Assembly (NCBI RefSeq): GCF_003990445.1
Contig: NZ_REEZ01000002.1
Location: forward strand, 437,121 to 501,120
Length of the DNA: 64,000 nucleotides
Origin: Pararhodobacter zhoushanensis
GTDB lineage: Bacteria; Pseudomonadota; Alphaproteobacteria; Rhodobacterales; Rhodobacteraceae
Direction: 5' to 3'
Each line of letters begins with the position of its first letter. The first letter of the stretch is position 1. This document shows, one piece after another, positions 26,239-35,533 of the stretch. A program made the position numbers and the translations under genes. Below the pieces are notes generated by a model, which worked only from the letters and a program-made list of their open reading frames with translations, was not told the origin of the DNA and made no database searches.

Positions 26239-26841
26239 ATGACCTGGATCACCAGCCTCGACCAACTCGAACCGATGTTCGGCGCCCCGCCCGAGGCTGC
26301 CATCGTCAAGGTTACCCGCCGCCTGACGCCCGCTTATGCCCGCTGGATCGAGGCCTCGCGCTTTTGCATGCTGGCCACGGTCGGCCCCGAAGGCACCGAC
26401 TGCACGCCGCGCGGCGACAACGGCCCGGTGGTACAGCAGATGGACCCCGGCACGCTGCTGATGCCCGACTGGCGCGGCAACAACCGCGTGGATTCGCTGC
26501 GCAATATCGTGCGCGACGGTCGCGTGTCGCTGAGCTTCCTGATACCGGGATCGAACACCGTGATCCGCGTGAATGGCTCGGCCCGGCTCAGCACCGACCC
26601 GGCTCTCTGTGAGCGCTTCGAGCAGGCGGGCAAGCATCCGCATCTGGTGATCGTGATCGCGGTGGGCGAGGTTTACGCCCAATGCGCCCGCGCCCTGCTG
26701 CGCGCCGGGATCTGGGCGCGCGATGACAGCGCGGGCCTGCCCACCGTGGGCGAGATTCTGACCGAGATCACTCAAGGCGCGTTTGACGGCGCGGAATATG
26801 ATCAGGTCTGGCCCGCCCGCGCCGCGCAGACGATGTGGTGA
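26239..26841 (+). CDS. PPOX-type FMN-binding flavoprotein (MSMEG_1061 group)
   Basis: This 200-residue protein has a split-barrel fold related to pyridoxamine-phosphate oxidase. SRFCMLATVGPEGTDCTPRGD and LLMPDWRGNNRVDSLRNI are the FMN-binding stretches of this subgroup. Its physiological substrate is unknown; it is an oxidoreductase, not a vitamin B6 enzyme, by family. AAGGA precedes the start. It follows the cytochrome gene by 33 bp. Confidence 0.87.
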   Translation: MTWITSLDQLEPMFGAPPEAAIVKVTRRLTPAYARWIEASRFCMLATVGPEGTDCTPRGDNGPVVQQMDPGTLLMPDWRGNNRVDSLRNIVRDGRVSLSFLIPGSNTVIRVNGSARLSTDPALCERFEQAGKHPHLVIVIAVGEVYAQCARALLRAGIWARDDSAGLPTVGEILTEITQGAFDGAEYDQVWPARAAQTMW

Positions 26842-26842
26842 G

Positions 26843-27349
26843 TTAGCGCGCCCGGCCCAAACGCCACAGCCCGTAGCCGGTCAGCAGCAGCGTCAGCCCG
26901 CTGAACAGCGTGCGCAGCTGGTTGTAGGTCTGCCAGCGGGGGGAATAGTCGGTCCAGATCGCGCGGGCTTGTTCGATATCATCGGGCACGGCCAGAGCGC
27001 CCAGCGCCTCGTTCATCGGCACGTTGACGGTCGCGGTCAGGATCAGCCCGCCGACCAGATACACCACCCCTGCCAGCGCGAAGACCCAGGCAGTGCCCCG
27101 GTTGACGGCCATCGCCGCCGCTGCGGTGGCGAGCAGGATAAAGGGCGTGGCAAAGAACACCGGCGCAAAGGCGGCGTTGCGGACCGAAGCGTTCATCGCC
27201 TGCATCGCACCGATGGCGAGGCGCGGGTCCGCCGCGTCGAGGCCCCACATGGTCGAGACGATCCAGGCATAGAAAAAGCCAAAGATCGCGCCAGTGAACA
27301 GGAGCGAGAGAAAAGCCAGCGGAAGCGTCGCGCGTGCGGGAAAAGACAT
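26843..27349 (-). CDS. DUF1772 membrane protein (anthrone-oxygenase-like)
   Basis: This 168-residue protein has four predicted membrane helices. The conserved positions WGLDAADPRLAIGAMQAMNASVRNA and ATVNVPMNEAL are typical of DUF1772, which includes fungal anthrone oxygenases; the bacterial role is unknown. I use the ATG at 27349 (GAGAGG upstream) rather than the TTG 12 bp earlier. A 6-bp inverted repeat (27360-27365 with 27373-27378) lies between it and the GNAT gene. Confidence 0.8.
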   Translation of the reverse strand: MSFPARATLPLAFLSLLFTGAIFGFFYAWIVSTMWGLDAADPRLAIGAMQAMNASVRNAAFAPVFFATPFILLATAAAAMAVNRGTAWVFALAGVVYLVGGLILTATVNVPMNEALGALAVPDDIEQARAIWTDYSPRWQTYNQLRTLFSGLTLLLTGYGLWRLGRAR

Positions 27350-27417
27350 AAGACCTCTCAAAACCGTGAACAGGTTTTACGCGGTCACTGCCGGGTTCCG
27401 TCGCGCGAAAGCGGCGT

Positions 27418-27903
27418 TCAGAGGGTGAATTTGCGCTGGATGCGGTCGACCAGCGTGCCATCCGACAGCGGCACCGCGCGGATCACGTTGTAATCGACAA
27501 AGCCCATCTTGCCATAATACCCCAAGCCCGGCACGTTATCAGCGCGGATCGTAGCGTCGATGGCGACCAGCCCCAGCGCCCTTGCGCGGGCCTTGGTCGC
27601 TTCGAACAGGGCCGTGCCCGCCCCACGCACCGGCGGGTTGCGGCGGGTAAAGCTGGCGATGGAACCCCAGCCTGCGGGCAGATCGGGATGCTTGGCCAGC
27701 GTCTGAAAGCCGACCGGCGTGTCGCCCTCAAGCACGGTATGGCAGCACAGAACCTTGGCGCCGCCCAGACTGGACTGCCACAGCGCCTGCGGCGTGAAAG
27801 GCGTCTCATAGGCCGTGGTGCCGCCCGCCGCGATGATGTCGTTGAGCACCTCGGCCAAGGCCGGGGCGTCTGCTTCAACACTGGGGCGGATGGTCAGGTT
27901 CAT
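27418..27903 (-). CDS. GNAT-family N-acetyltransferase
   Basis: At 161 residues, it has the phosphinothricin-acetyltransferase-like pattern: IRPSVEADAPALAEVLN at the start, then the acetyl-CoA region (FTRRNPPVRGAGTALFEATKARARALG) and GYYGKMGF near the end. The substrate is unknown; the first strand is typical of amine or amino-acid acetylating members. It overlaps the upstream guanidinium-exporter gene by 4 bp, so the two are co-translated. Confidence 0.88.
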   Translation of the reverse strand: MNLTIRPSVEADAPALAEVLNDIIAAGGTTAYETPFTPQALWQSSLGGAKVLCCHTVLEGDTPVGFQTLAKHPDLPAGWGSIASFTRRNPPVRGAGTALFEATKARARALGLVAIDATIRADNVPGLGYYGKMGFVDYNVIRAVPLSDGTLVDRIQRKFTL

Positions 27904-28223
27904 GCCAGTTTCAGCGCCATGATCCCGGCGACAATCAGCACGATCCCCCCGATGCGCAGCGGGGTTGCCGCGTCCCCGAACCAGATCATGCCCAGAATCG
28001 CCACGCCCAGCGCGCCGATCCCCGTCCAGACCGCATAGGCGGTGCCAGCGGGCAGATCGCGCATCGCGCGGGCCAGCAGATAGAACGAGGCCGCAGCCGC
28101 CACGACGGTCAGCGCCGTCGGGCCCTTGCGGGTGAACCCGTCCGAGGCTTTCAGCGCAACGGCCCAGACGATCTCGAGCAGACCGGCGGCAAAAAGCAGG
28201 GCCCAGGGACCGCCGGGCAGCAT
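27900..28223 (-). CDS. SMR-family transporter, Gdx/SugE type
   Basis: This 107-residue protein has four membrane helices. LLEIVWAVALKASDGFTR carries the essential membrane Glu (Glu17), and LPAGTAYAVWTGIGALG closely resembles E. coli SugE (Gdx), a guanidinium/proton antiporter. The true start is the ATG at 28223, overlapping the accA stop by one base (TGATG); longer frames run into accA. Export of guanidinium or small quaternary amines is the inferred function. Confidence 0.9.
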   Translation of the reverse strand: MLPGGPWALLFAAGLLEIVWAVALKASDGFTRKGPTALTVVAAAASFYLLARAMRDLPAGTAYAVWTGIGALGVAILGMIWFGDAATPLRIGGIVLIVAGIMALKLA

Positions 28224-29182
28224 CACGCGGCCAGCCCTTTGCGCCCCATGTCCAGAAACTTGCGGCGACGCGCGGCGATCAAATCGGCGGGCGATTTGCC
28301 GTCGAACGTGGCCAGGACCGACTCCAGCGCCTTGCCGACCGACGCGATCGCCGCGTCGCGGTCGCGCTGCGCGCCGCCACGGGGTTCCGCGATGATCTGG
28401 TCGATGACGCCCAGCTTCAGCAGATCCTGCGCTGTCAGGCGCATCGCCTCGGCGGCTTCGCGCATCTTGTCGCTGTCTTTCCACAGGATCGACGCGCAGC
28501 CTTCGGGCGTGATGACCGAATACACCGAATGCTCCAGCATCAGGATCTTGTCCGCCGTCGCCAGCGCCACAGCCCCGCCCGAGCCACCCTCACCGATGAT
28601 CGCCGAGATCACCGGCACGCCCACTGCAAGGCATTTCTCGGTTGAGCGGGCGATGGCCTCGGCCTGACCGCGCTCTTCCGCGCCCTTGCCGGGATAGGCA
28701 CCAGGGGTGTCGACCAGCGTGATCACCGGCAGGCCAAAACGCGCCGCCAGATCCATCAGGCGGATCGCCTTGCGATAGCCTTCGGGTCGGGCCATGCCGA
28801 AATTGCGCTCGATGCGCGATTTGGTGTCCGAGCCCTTTTCCTGACCAATCACCATCACCGGACGGTCATTGAGCCGCGCCAGACCGCCCATGATGGCGTG
28901 GTCATCGGCGAAATTCCGATCCCCGGCCAAGGGCGTGTATTGGGTAAACAGCGCGTCGATATAGTCTTTGCAATGCGGCCGGTCGGGGTGACGGGCCACC
29001 TGACATTTGCGCCAGGGCGCGAGGTTCTTGTAGAGGTCGCCCAGCAGCTGCTCGGCTTTCTTGTCGAGCGCTTCGGCCTCTTTGTCGACGTCCATCTCGG
29101 GGGTATTGCGGGCCATCGCGCGCAGCTCGGCGGCTTTGCCTTCGATCTCGGCCAGCGGTTTTTCGAATTCCAGATAGTTCAT
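28223..29182 (-). CDS. accA: Acetyl-CoA carboxylase carboxyltransferase subunit alpha
   Basis: At 319 residues, it begins [21 protein letters not shown], and contains [31 protein letters not shown] and the oxyanion-hole region [12 protein letters not shown]. With AccD it transfers carboxyl from carboxybiotin to acetyl-CoA, making malonyl-CoA for fatty acid synthesis. An extra ATG three codons upstream is less likely. The downstream exporter and GNAT genes appear to share its transcript. Confidence 0.96.
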   Translation of the reverse strand: MNYLEFEKPLAEIEGKAAELRAMARNTPEMDVDKEAEALDKKAEQLLGDLYKNLAPWRKCQVARHPDRPHCKDYIDALFTQYTPLAGDRNFADDHAIMGGLARLNDRPVMVIGQEKGSDTKSRIERNFGMARPEGYRKAIRLMDLAARFGLPVITLVDTPGAYPGKGAEERGQAEAIARSTEKCLAVGVPVISAIIGEGGSGGAVALATADKILMLEHSVYSVITPEGCASILWKDSDKMREAAEAMRLTAQDLLKLGVIDQIIAEPRGGAQRDRDAAIASVGKALESVLATFDGKSPADLIAARRRKFLDMGRKGLAA

Positions 29183-29263
29183 TGGCAACACCCCATAGGA
29201 CGTGCCCTATATGCCCATCCTGCGCCGGTGTTGCAACCGCGCGGGACGGTGCACACAGAGGCG

Positions 29264-30421
29264 TCAGATTTCGATGACGATGACTTGTTGGCCCTTGGTC
29301 GCCAGCGCCAGCTCACCCTTGCACAGACGGATCGCATCGTTGCCGAACAGCTCGCCGCGCCAGCCCTTCAGGCAGGCCACGTCGCGCTTGCCGGCGGCGA
29401 TCGCATCCAGATCGCTGGTCGGCGCGATCAGCTTTTGCGCGACGCCAGCCGTGTCGGCCTTGGCCTTGAGCAGCACGCGCAGCAGATCCGCCAGCGCCGG
29501 GTTCACCTGCAACGGCGCGCCCTCATCGGCGACACGCGGCCAGTTCTTGGGGTCCATGGTCAGCGCAACCTGCACCGATTCCAGAATCCCGTCAGCAATC
29601 TCGCCACGCCGCGCTTCGCGCAGCAGCAGGCGTGAGCGGCCCAGCGCCTCGAGGCTCTCGGGCTTGGTCGAGGCCAGTTCCAGCAGGGCGTCGTCCTTGT
29701 AGACCCGCGAGCGGGGCACGTTGCGGGTCTGGGCGTAATCTTCGCGGAAGCGTGCCAGTTCGCGCACCATCGCCATGAACTTGCCTGACTGGCCGCGCGT
29801 GCGGATCTTCTGCCAGGCGTCCTCAGGGTGGGTCACATAGGTATCGGGCGAGGTCAGGATGCCCATTTCCTCGGCCACCCAGGCGGCACGGCCGCTTTTC
29901 TCGATATCGGCTTTCAGATATTCGTAGATCTGGCGCAGATGGGTCACATCATCCAGCGCATAGCGCATCTGCGCGTCGGTCAGCGGGCGCTGCGACCAGT
30001 CGGTAAAGCGCGAGGTCTTGTCCAGCGGCGCCTTGGCGATCTTTTTGACCAGCGTCTCATAGCCGACCTGCTCGCCAAAACCGCAGACCATCGCGGCGAT
30101 CTGGGTGTCGAACAGCGGCTCGGGGATTACCCCGCCGTCGATGAAGAAGATTTCCAGATCCTGCCGGGCGGCGTGGAACACCTTGACCACATCGGTGTTG
30201 CGCATCAGCTCCAGCAGCGGATCGAGCGAGATCCCCTCGGCCAGCGGGTCGATCAGATAGGCGCGATCCGGGCCTTTGCCGGGCAGCGCCATCTGCACCA
30301 GACACAGCTTGGCGTAATAGGTGCGTTCTCTGAGAAATTCGGTGTCGAGGGTGACAAACGGCTCGTGCGCCGCTTCGGCGCAGAGCGCAGCCAAAGCCTC
30401 GGTCGTGGTGATGATGTTCAT
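29264..30421 (-). CDS. rnd: Ribonuclease D
   Basis: This is a 385-residue 3'-5' exoribonuclease of the DEDD family: TLDTEF (Exo I), KVFHAARQDLE (Exo II) and RYALDDVTHLRQIY (Exo III), followed by an HRDC domain (ELARFREDYAQTRNVPRSRV). It trims stable RNA precursors. The start at 30421 follows GCGAGG; the annotated-looking earlier Met is four codons upstream. It is monocistronic. Confidence 0.95.
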   Translation of the reverse strand: MNIITTTEALAALCAEAAHEPFVTLDTEFLRERTYYAKLCLVQMALPGKGPDRAYLIDPLAEGISLDPLLELMRNTDVVKVFHAARQDLEIFFIDGGVIPEPLFDTQIAAMVCGFGEQVGYETLVKKIAKAPLDKTSRFTDWSQRPLTDAQMRYALDDVTHLRQIYEYLKADIEKSGRAAWVAEEMGILTSPDTYVTHPEDAWQKIRTRGQSGKFMAMVRELARFREDYAQTRNVPRSRVYKDDALLELASTKPESLEALGRSRLLLREARRGEIADGILESVQVALTMDPKNWPRVADEGAPLQVNPALADLLRVLLKAKADTAGVAQKLIAPTSDLDAIAAGKRDVACLKGWRGELFGNDAIRLCKGELALATKGQQVIVIEI

Positions 30422-30539
30422 ACAGCCTCGCAAGGCGCGGGGTCGTCCCGCGGATCGTCTTTTCGGCTATAAGCGCCGAGACGGCGAATGGAAAGACCAC
30501 AAGCCCTGCGTTTACGGGGCGAAAACGGGGTTTGCGCCG

Positions 30540-30992
30540 TCATTCGCGGCGTTCGAGCACCGCCTCGCCGCGCGCCGGACCGCGCGAATCATGCCCGGCG
30601 ATGGTGAAATGCAGCGTCTCGTCCGCGCGCCGCAGCTCCAGCAGCGCGTCATGCGACCCCTCAAGCCGCAAGACGCCGGGCGCAGCGGTGCCCAGAAGCT
30701 CGACCGGCAGGCTGTCGTTCTCAGTATCCGACTGTCGCGCGTGCAGCGTGCCATCGGCGTCTTCGCTCAAGAGATAGGCAAAGCTCTGATGCGCCTGCGC
30801 CGTCGCACAGCGCCCGACCAGAAATGTTTCGCCCGTGCGCAAGGGTTCCAGCCGCAGCTGGCAGCGAAAGCGCTGCAAGGGTTCGGTGCCCAGTGCCAGA
30901 TCCCCCTCTCCGCGCCAGCGCCCTTCAAAGGCAGGCAGGTTCTGCGCCACGGCGGGGCTGGCAATGGCCAGAAACAGCAGCACTCGGATCAT
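30540..30992 (-). CDS. Small predicted periplasmic protein paired with an exporter
   Basis: At 150 residues, it starts with a Sec signal (MIRVLLFLAIASPAVAQ, cleavage after AVA), followed by a beta-rich domain with GRWRGEGDLAL near the N-terminus. No enzyme motif is visible. It overlaps the MMPL exporter gene by ATGA and is probably co-translated with it, so a periplasmic accessory or carrier role is the simplest inference. The family is unknown to me. Confidence 0.75.
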   Translation of the reverse strand: MIRVLLFLAIASPAVAQNLPAFEGRWRGEGDLALGTEPLQRFRCQLRLEPLRTGETFLVGRCATAQAHQSFAYLLSEDADGTLHARQSDTENDSLPVELLGTAAPGVLRLEGSHDALLELRRADETLHFTIAGHDSRGPARGEAVLERRE

Positions 30993-33103
30993 TTCACGCT
31001 CCATCGGATCAGGCCGGGCAACAAGAACAGGTCCGCCGCCAGCGCCAGCGCCACAGCGAGCGCGATCAGCCCGCCATAGATCGACAGCCCCGGCAGCGCA
31101 GAGAACAGCGTGACGATCAGCCCGGCCAGCAGGATCGCCGTTGTCGCCGCCATCGGCGGACCGGCCTGTGCCACCGCCTGCCGCACGCGGGCCTCGGTGC
31201 TGCCCACCGCCAGCTTGTAGCGGTTGAGGAAATGCAGCGTGTCATCCACGGCGATGCCAAACGCCACGGTCAGAGCGATCATGTTCATGATCGTGACCTC
31301 ACGCCCCAGCAGCACCAGCCACGCTTCGACCCCCAGAATCGGGATCAGGTTGACCACCAGCGCCACCAGCGCCAACCGTATCGAGCGATGCACCAGGGCC
31401 ACCAGCAGCGTGATCGCCAGAATGGTCGTGTAAAGCCCCAACCGCAGGCTTTGCACGATCTTCGGCCCCTCGGTCAGCAGCGCATAGCCCGGCCCGATGA
31501 CCTGCGTCTCATCGCCGACGCCCGCCGCCTCCAGCCGGTCCGACAGCTGCGCCAACGCCTCATCCGCGCGCACATCCCTTGCAGCAATGGGCAGCTGCAC
31601 CGGCAGCGCATGCGCCGTGCCATCGCGTGAAGCCATGCGCGCCAGCATCCCCTGCCCCGCATCAGACGCGACCCATGCCGCGCCCTCAGGGCCCCAGAGC
31701 GCGCCCGCCGCCGCCTCGACCCGTGCCAGCGGGTCGGCGGGATCGTCCTGCACGATCACCAGCATCCGGTCCGAGCCAAGCCCTGCCGCCTCCATCTCGC
31801 CCAGCGCCTGCGTGACGGCGGCGCCGCGCGGCAGGTAATCGGAATAGCGAAAGCCCAGCGTCGACTGGCTCTGCAACGCCCAGACCCCCACCAACACCAG
31901 CGCCGCCGCCAGCGGCACCAGACGGGTATGGCGCGATATGGCCTGCGCCGGCGGCACCACCGCGTCGAACAGCCGGGGCACCCGCCCGCCCGCGCGCGGC
32001 ACGCCCAGCGCCCACATCAGCACCGGCGTCATCAACAAGACCGAGGCCAGACACAACGCCATCCCCACGCCCCCGGTCCACGCCATCGCGTTCAGCGAGG
32101 GCGAATCCGGCAGCGCCAGCGAGGCAAAGGCGATCACCGTGGTCAGCGAGGTCAGCGCCGCCGCAGGCGCGGTCTGGCCCAACGCCAGCGCCAGCGCCGC
32201 GCGGCGGTCGCCCGGCGTGTCCAGCGCATGAATCGCGGCATGGTAAACGTGGATCGCATCCGAGAACGCCAGCACGATCAGCACCACCGGCAGCGAGCCC
32301 ATCACCGGATCAATCGGCGTACCGCTCCACCCCAGAAATCCCATGAACCAGACCAGCCCGGCAATCGGCGGCAGCGCGATCACCGCCACGGCACGGACGC
32401 TGCGAAAAAGGATCATCGACACGATCAGACACAGCAGAACCGCCGCCGGGACCAGCAGCACAAGGTCGTGGATCAGCTCTTCGGCAATCGAGCGCTGCAC
32501 TTCCAGCAGCCCGACCAGCTCGACCGACAGCCCGTCGATCTCTTGCGCCGCCGCCAGCACCCGCTGCGAAAACCCGTCGCCGGCCCGCCCGCGCTCGGCC
32601 CCGACGGCGATCACCGTATCGGTCAGATCCGCCGACATCAGCTGCGCCGCCAGCGGGTTTTGCACGCGCATGAAGCGCAGGCGCTCAGCCGGTGGCATCG
32701 CGGCCAGCTCAGGCCCGTTCAGCCATGACCCCGTGCGACCGGGCGCGGGCAAGGCAGCCAGCGAGATGACCGTCTCGACCCCGTCGACGAATTGCAGCTC
32801 AAGCACCAGATCGTCGAGCGCCGCCAGCGCGTCGTCATCGGCGAAACTGGGCGCGCGGACCAAGAGCACCTCTTCCGCCCGGAACGGCGCAAAGGTTTCC
32901 TCATACCGCACCAGCGCCTGCGCGCCGTCCGTCTGCGGGCCGATCAGGCCCGACAGATCCACCGCCACCCGCAGGTTGGTGATCTGCCAGACCGACAGCA
33001 GCGTGATCAGCGCCAGTGCCAGCCCCGGCCAGAGCGGACGCGCCAGCAGCAGCCCGAAAAAGCGCACGAGGGCGGGAGATTGGGGCGCGGCGGCGTGTGT
33101 CAT
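30989..33103 (-). CDS. MMPL/RND-superfamily exporter
   Basis: This 704-residue protein starts at the ATG at 33103 (the longer frame overlaps cysG). Layout: TM1 (LALALITLLSVW), a large periplasmic loop, five helices (about 235-385), TM7 and a second loop, then five helices at the end. FSDAIHVYHAA and FGIAVDDTLHFLNRYK are the repeated TM4-type motifs with acidic residues. Members export lipids or hydrophobic compounds. No adaptor or outer-membrane factor is adjacent; a small secreted protein follows. Confidence 0.88.
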   Translation of the reverse strand: MTHAAAPQSPALVRFFGLLLARPLWPGLALALITLLSVWQITNLRVAVDLSGLIGPQTDGAQALVRYEETFAPFRAEEVLLVRAPSFADDDALAALDDLVLELQFVDGVETVISLAALPAPGRTGSWLNGPELAAMPPAERLRFMRVQNPLAAQLMSADLTDTVIAVGAERGRAGDGFSQRVLAAAQEIDGLSVELVGLLEVQRSIAEELIHDLVLLVPAAVLLCLIVSMILFRSVRAVAVIALPPIAGLVWFMGFLGWSGTPIDPVMGSLPVVLIVLAFSDAIHVYHAAIHALDTPGDRRAALALALGQTAPAAALTSLTTVIAFASLALPDSPSLNAMAWTGGVGMALCLASVLLMTPVLMWALGVPRAGGRVPRLFDAVVPPAQAISRHTRLVPLAAALVLVGVWALQSQSTLGFRYSDYLPRGAAVTQALGEMEAAGLGSDRMLVIVQDDPADPLARVEAAAGALWGPEGAAWVASDAGQGMLARMASRDGTAHALPVQLPIAARDVRADEALAQLSDRLEAAGVGDETQVIGPGYALLTEGPKIVQSLRLGLYTTILAITLLVALVHRSIRLALVALVVNLIPILGVEAWLVLLGREVTIMNMIALTVAFGIAVDDTLHFLNRYKLAVGSTEARVRQAVAQAGPPMAATTAILLAGLIVTLFSALPGLSIYGGLIALAVALALAADLFLLPGLIRWSVK

Positions 33104-33149
33104 GCGCGGACAGTAGCACGCGCGCGGGGCGCGGCAAGGCGCAGGGGCG

Positions 33150-34541
33150 TCAGGCGCTGACGACGTGCAATTGCGGGGCCTGCGGCATCGCCACCGCGTC
33201 CTTGGCAAAGCGCAGGAAGATGATCGCCGGGTTGGCAACATCGGCCAGCGCGCGGTCCATATCGCCCAAGGTGCAGCGACACTGCACTTCATGCGCGGTC
33301 GAGGCGCTGGCGACGGCCTCCACCTCGGTCGTCTCGGGCCAGCCCGCGGCCAACAGGTCGGCGCGGATGCGCGGCAGCTGGCGCACCGCCATGTACAGCG
33401 CCAGCGTCGCGCCGGGGCGGGCCATGGCGGCGATGTCGGGCGCGGCGACACCATCGCGCGCCGTCGCCGTGGCAAGGATCAGGTGATCCGTCGCGCCCCG
33501 CTCGGTCATCGCGCGGCCAAGGCTGGCCGCCGCCGCGCTGGCGGCGGTGACGCCGGGGATGATCTCGACCGGGATGCCCGCTGCGTGGGCGGCGCGCAGT
33601 TCTTCCTCGGCGCGACCAAAGAGCGAGGGGTCACCGGATTTCAGCCGCACCACGCGCTGGCCCTGCCGGGCGGCGGCGATGATCACCGCGTCGATCCGCT
33701 CTTGCGGCCATTCATGCGCACCCAGCGTCTTGCCCACGTAAATCCGCTGCGCATCGCGGCGGGCGAGTTCCATCACCTCGGGGTCCACCAGCCGGTCGTA
33801 GAAGATCACATCCGCCTGCTGCAACCGCTGCACCGCGCGCAGGGTCAGAAGATCGCGCGCACCCGGCCCCGCGCCGACCAGTGCGATATGGCCCTGACCC
33901 GTTTCGTCGGGTGCCTGCCCCTGTGCGATAGCCTCCTTGAGCATCCGCGCCGCTTCACGCTCGCCGCCGCGCGCATGGGCGGCGCGCACCGGCCCCGCGA
34001 ACACCCAGTCCCACAACGCCCGCCGCTGCGCATGCGGCACCGCCCCCGCCACCGCGCTGCGCATCCGACCGGCCAGCGCAGCCAGCCCGCCCAGATTGGG
34101 CTCCAGCAACTGCTCGATCTGCGTCTTTATCTGGCGGCCCAGCACCGGGGCGTTGCCCTCGGTCCCGATGGCCACCACGACCGGGTCACGGTCCACGATC
34201 GAGGGGGTCACGGCGTCGCACAGATCGGGCCGGTCCACCACATTGACCAGACAGCCCGCCGCCTTGGCCATCGCGTGCAGCGCCGTGTCGCGCCCGGCGT
34301 CCCCCGTGGCGATGAACACCAGAGCGGCCCCGGCAAAGGCCTCAACCGTCGCCTCGCGCACCTGCTCGGCACGGCCCGAGGCCACCAGCCCCGCCAGCTC
34401 CGGCTCCAACTGAGCAGCAACCACCCGTAACCGCGCCTCGGTCTTCAGCATCAGCCGCGCCTTTTGCGCTGCCTGCTCGCCGCCCCCGGCGATCACCACA
34501 AGGCGTCCGGCCATCTGCAGGAACATGGGGAAGGTCTTCAT
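33150..34541 (-). CDS. cysG: Siroheme synthase (trifunctional)
   Basis: This 463-residue fusion makes the siroheme needed by NirB. The N-terminal half (to about 210) is the precorrin-2 dehydrogenase/ferrochelatase (VVIAGGGEQAAQKARLML, the NAD site), and the C-terminal half is uroporphyrinogen-III methyltransferase (VGAGPGARDLLTLRA, VRLKSGDPSLFGR, IPGVTAASAAAASLG). It starts at 34541 after GGAGAG. It is the last gene of the nas cluster and provides the cofactor for nitrite reductase. Confidence 0.95.
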   Translation of the reverse strand: MKTFPMFLQMAGRLVVIAGGGEQAAQKARLMLKTEARLRVVAAQLEPELAGLVASGRAEQVREATVEAFAGAALVFIATGDAGRDTALHAMAKAAGCLVNVVDRPDLCDAVTPSIVDRDPVVVAIGTEGNAPVLGRQIKTQIEQLLEPNLGGLAALAGRMRSAVAGAVPHAQRRALWDWVFAGPVRAAHARGGEREAARMLKEAIAQGQAPDETGQGHIALVGAGPGARDLLTLRAVQRLQQADVIFYDRLVDPEVMELARRDAQRIYVGKTLGAHEWPQERIDAVIIAAARQGQRVVRLKSGDPSLFGRAEEELRAAHAAGIPVEIIPGVTAASAAAASLGRAMTERGATDHLILATATARDGVAAPDIAAMARPGATLALYMAVRQLPRIRADLLAAGWPETTEVEAVASASTAHEVQCRCTLGDMDRALADVANPAIIFLRFAKDAVAMPQAPQLHVVSA

Positions 34542-34555
34542 GGCGCTCTCCGATT

Positions 34556-35533
34556 TCAGCCCAGCGGGCGGGTGGTCCACAAATGCTGCGCGGCGTCCTG
34601 CGCCTGCGCGATGGTATCCGCCGCACCCAGTGTCAGCAGGGCGACGGCGGCGGTGCCGGTGACGATGGCCTCGGCATAAGCGTCGGTCGCGCGGCCCTGC
34701 CAGAGTGCGGCCAGCGCGTCCGGTTCGATCAGTTCCGGCCCGTCGGCCAGCCGCCCGGTCGCGGCAATCAGCGCGGGGGCAGTGTCTTCAAACGGCACGC
34801 CTGCGCGCAGGCCCATCAGCGCGATGGCCTTGGACGGCGCGCGCTCGAACTCGCCGCCCGCGCCCTTGAGCACCATCTGGCTCGGCTGCCCCAGCAGCGC
34901 CGAGGCATCGCTCTGCAATCCGCGATAGGGCGGATGAAACACCCCCTGAACGCTGGCCGCCGCCATCCCCGGATTGAACAGCCGCAACGCCGTGTTCATC
35001 GGCGAGCGCAACCCCAGCACATCGCGCAACCGCAACACGCGCAGCGCCTCGGGCGAGGCCGCTTCCAGCGGCAGATAGGCGATCCCGTCGCGCGTCAGCA
35101 GGCTCCCCGCCCCCGGCGTGGATTGCGCCGCGGCGATCCCCACCCCGGCCAGCGCCCCACGCACGCGGTCCGCGCCATCCGCTGTATTCCAGCCGTGCAG
35201 CAACACCGGATACCCCGCCTGCGCCACCAGCTTTGCCGCCAGCAAAAACCACGGCGACCCGCGCGACCGACCGGCGGCGTAGCTGGGCCAGTCAAGCGCA
35301 GGCGCAGGCCCTTGCCACGGCGAAGCCTGCGCCCGGATCGCCTGCACGAAACCGGCGATCTCGTCGGCATTCTCGCCGCGAAAGCGCATCAGCATCAGCA
35401 CCGCGCCGACCGCCTCGGGCGCAGCCTGGCCCGACAGGATCAGCGCCATCGCCGCGCGCGCCTCGTCCTGCGTCATGTTGCGCGAGCGTCCGGGGCCGCG
35501 GCCCAAAATCTGAACAAAGGGAGCAAGGCTCAT
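34556..35533 (-). CDS. TrpD2-like phosphoribosyltransferase-fold protein
   Basis: At 325 residues, it resembles anthranilate phosphoribosyltransferase (TrpD), with the DEARAAMALILSGQAAPEAVGAVLMLMRFRGEN N-terminal helices spread over residues 20-52. The usual GTGGD phosphate loop is absent, as in YbiB/TrpD2 proteins, which bind nucleic acid rather than PRPP. The ATG at 35533 overlaps the nasA stop (ATGA), so it is translated with nitrate reductase. Its role in nitrate assimilation is unknown. Confidence 0.75.
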   Translation of the reverse strand: MSLAPFVQILGRGPGRSRNMTQDEARAAMALILSGQAAPEAVGAVLMLMRFRGENADEIAGFVQAIRAQASPWQGPAPALDWPSYAAGRSRGSPWFLLAAKLVAQAGYPVLLHGWNTADGADRVRGALAGVGIAAAQSTPGAGSLLTRDGIAYLPLEAASPEALRVLRLRDVLGLRSPMNTALRLFNPGMAAASVQGVFHPPYRGLQSDASALLGQPSQMVLKGAGGEFERAPSKAIALMGLRAGVPFEDTAPALIAATGRLADGPELIEPDALAALWQGRATDAYAEAIVTGTAAVALLTLGAADTIAQAQDAAQHLWTTRPLG

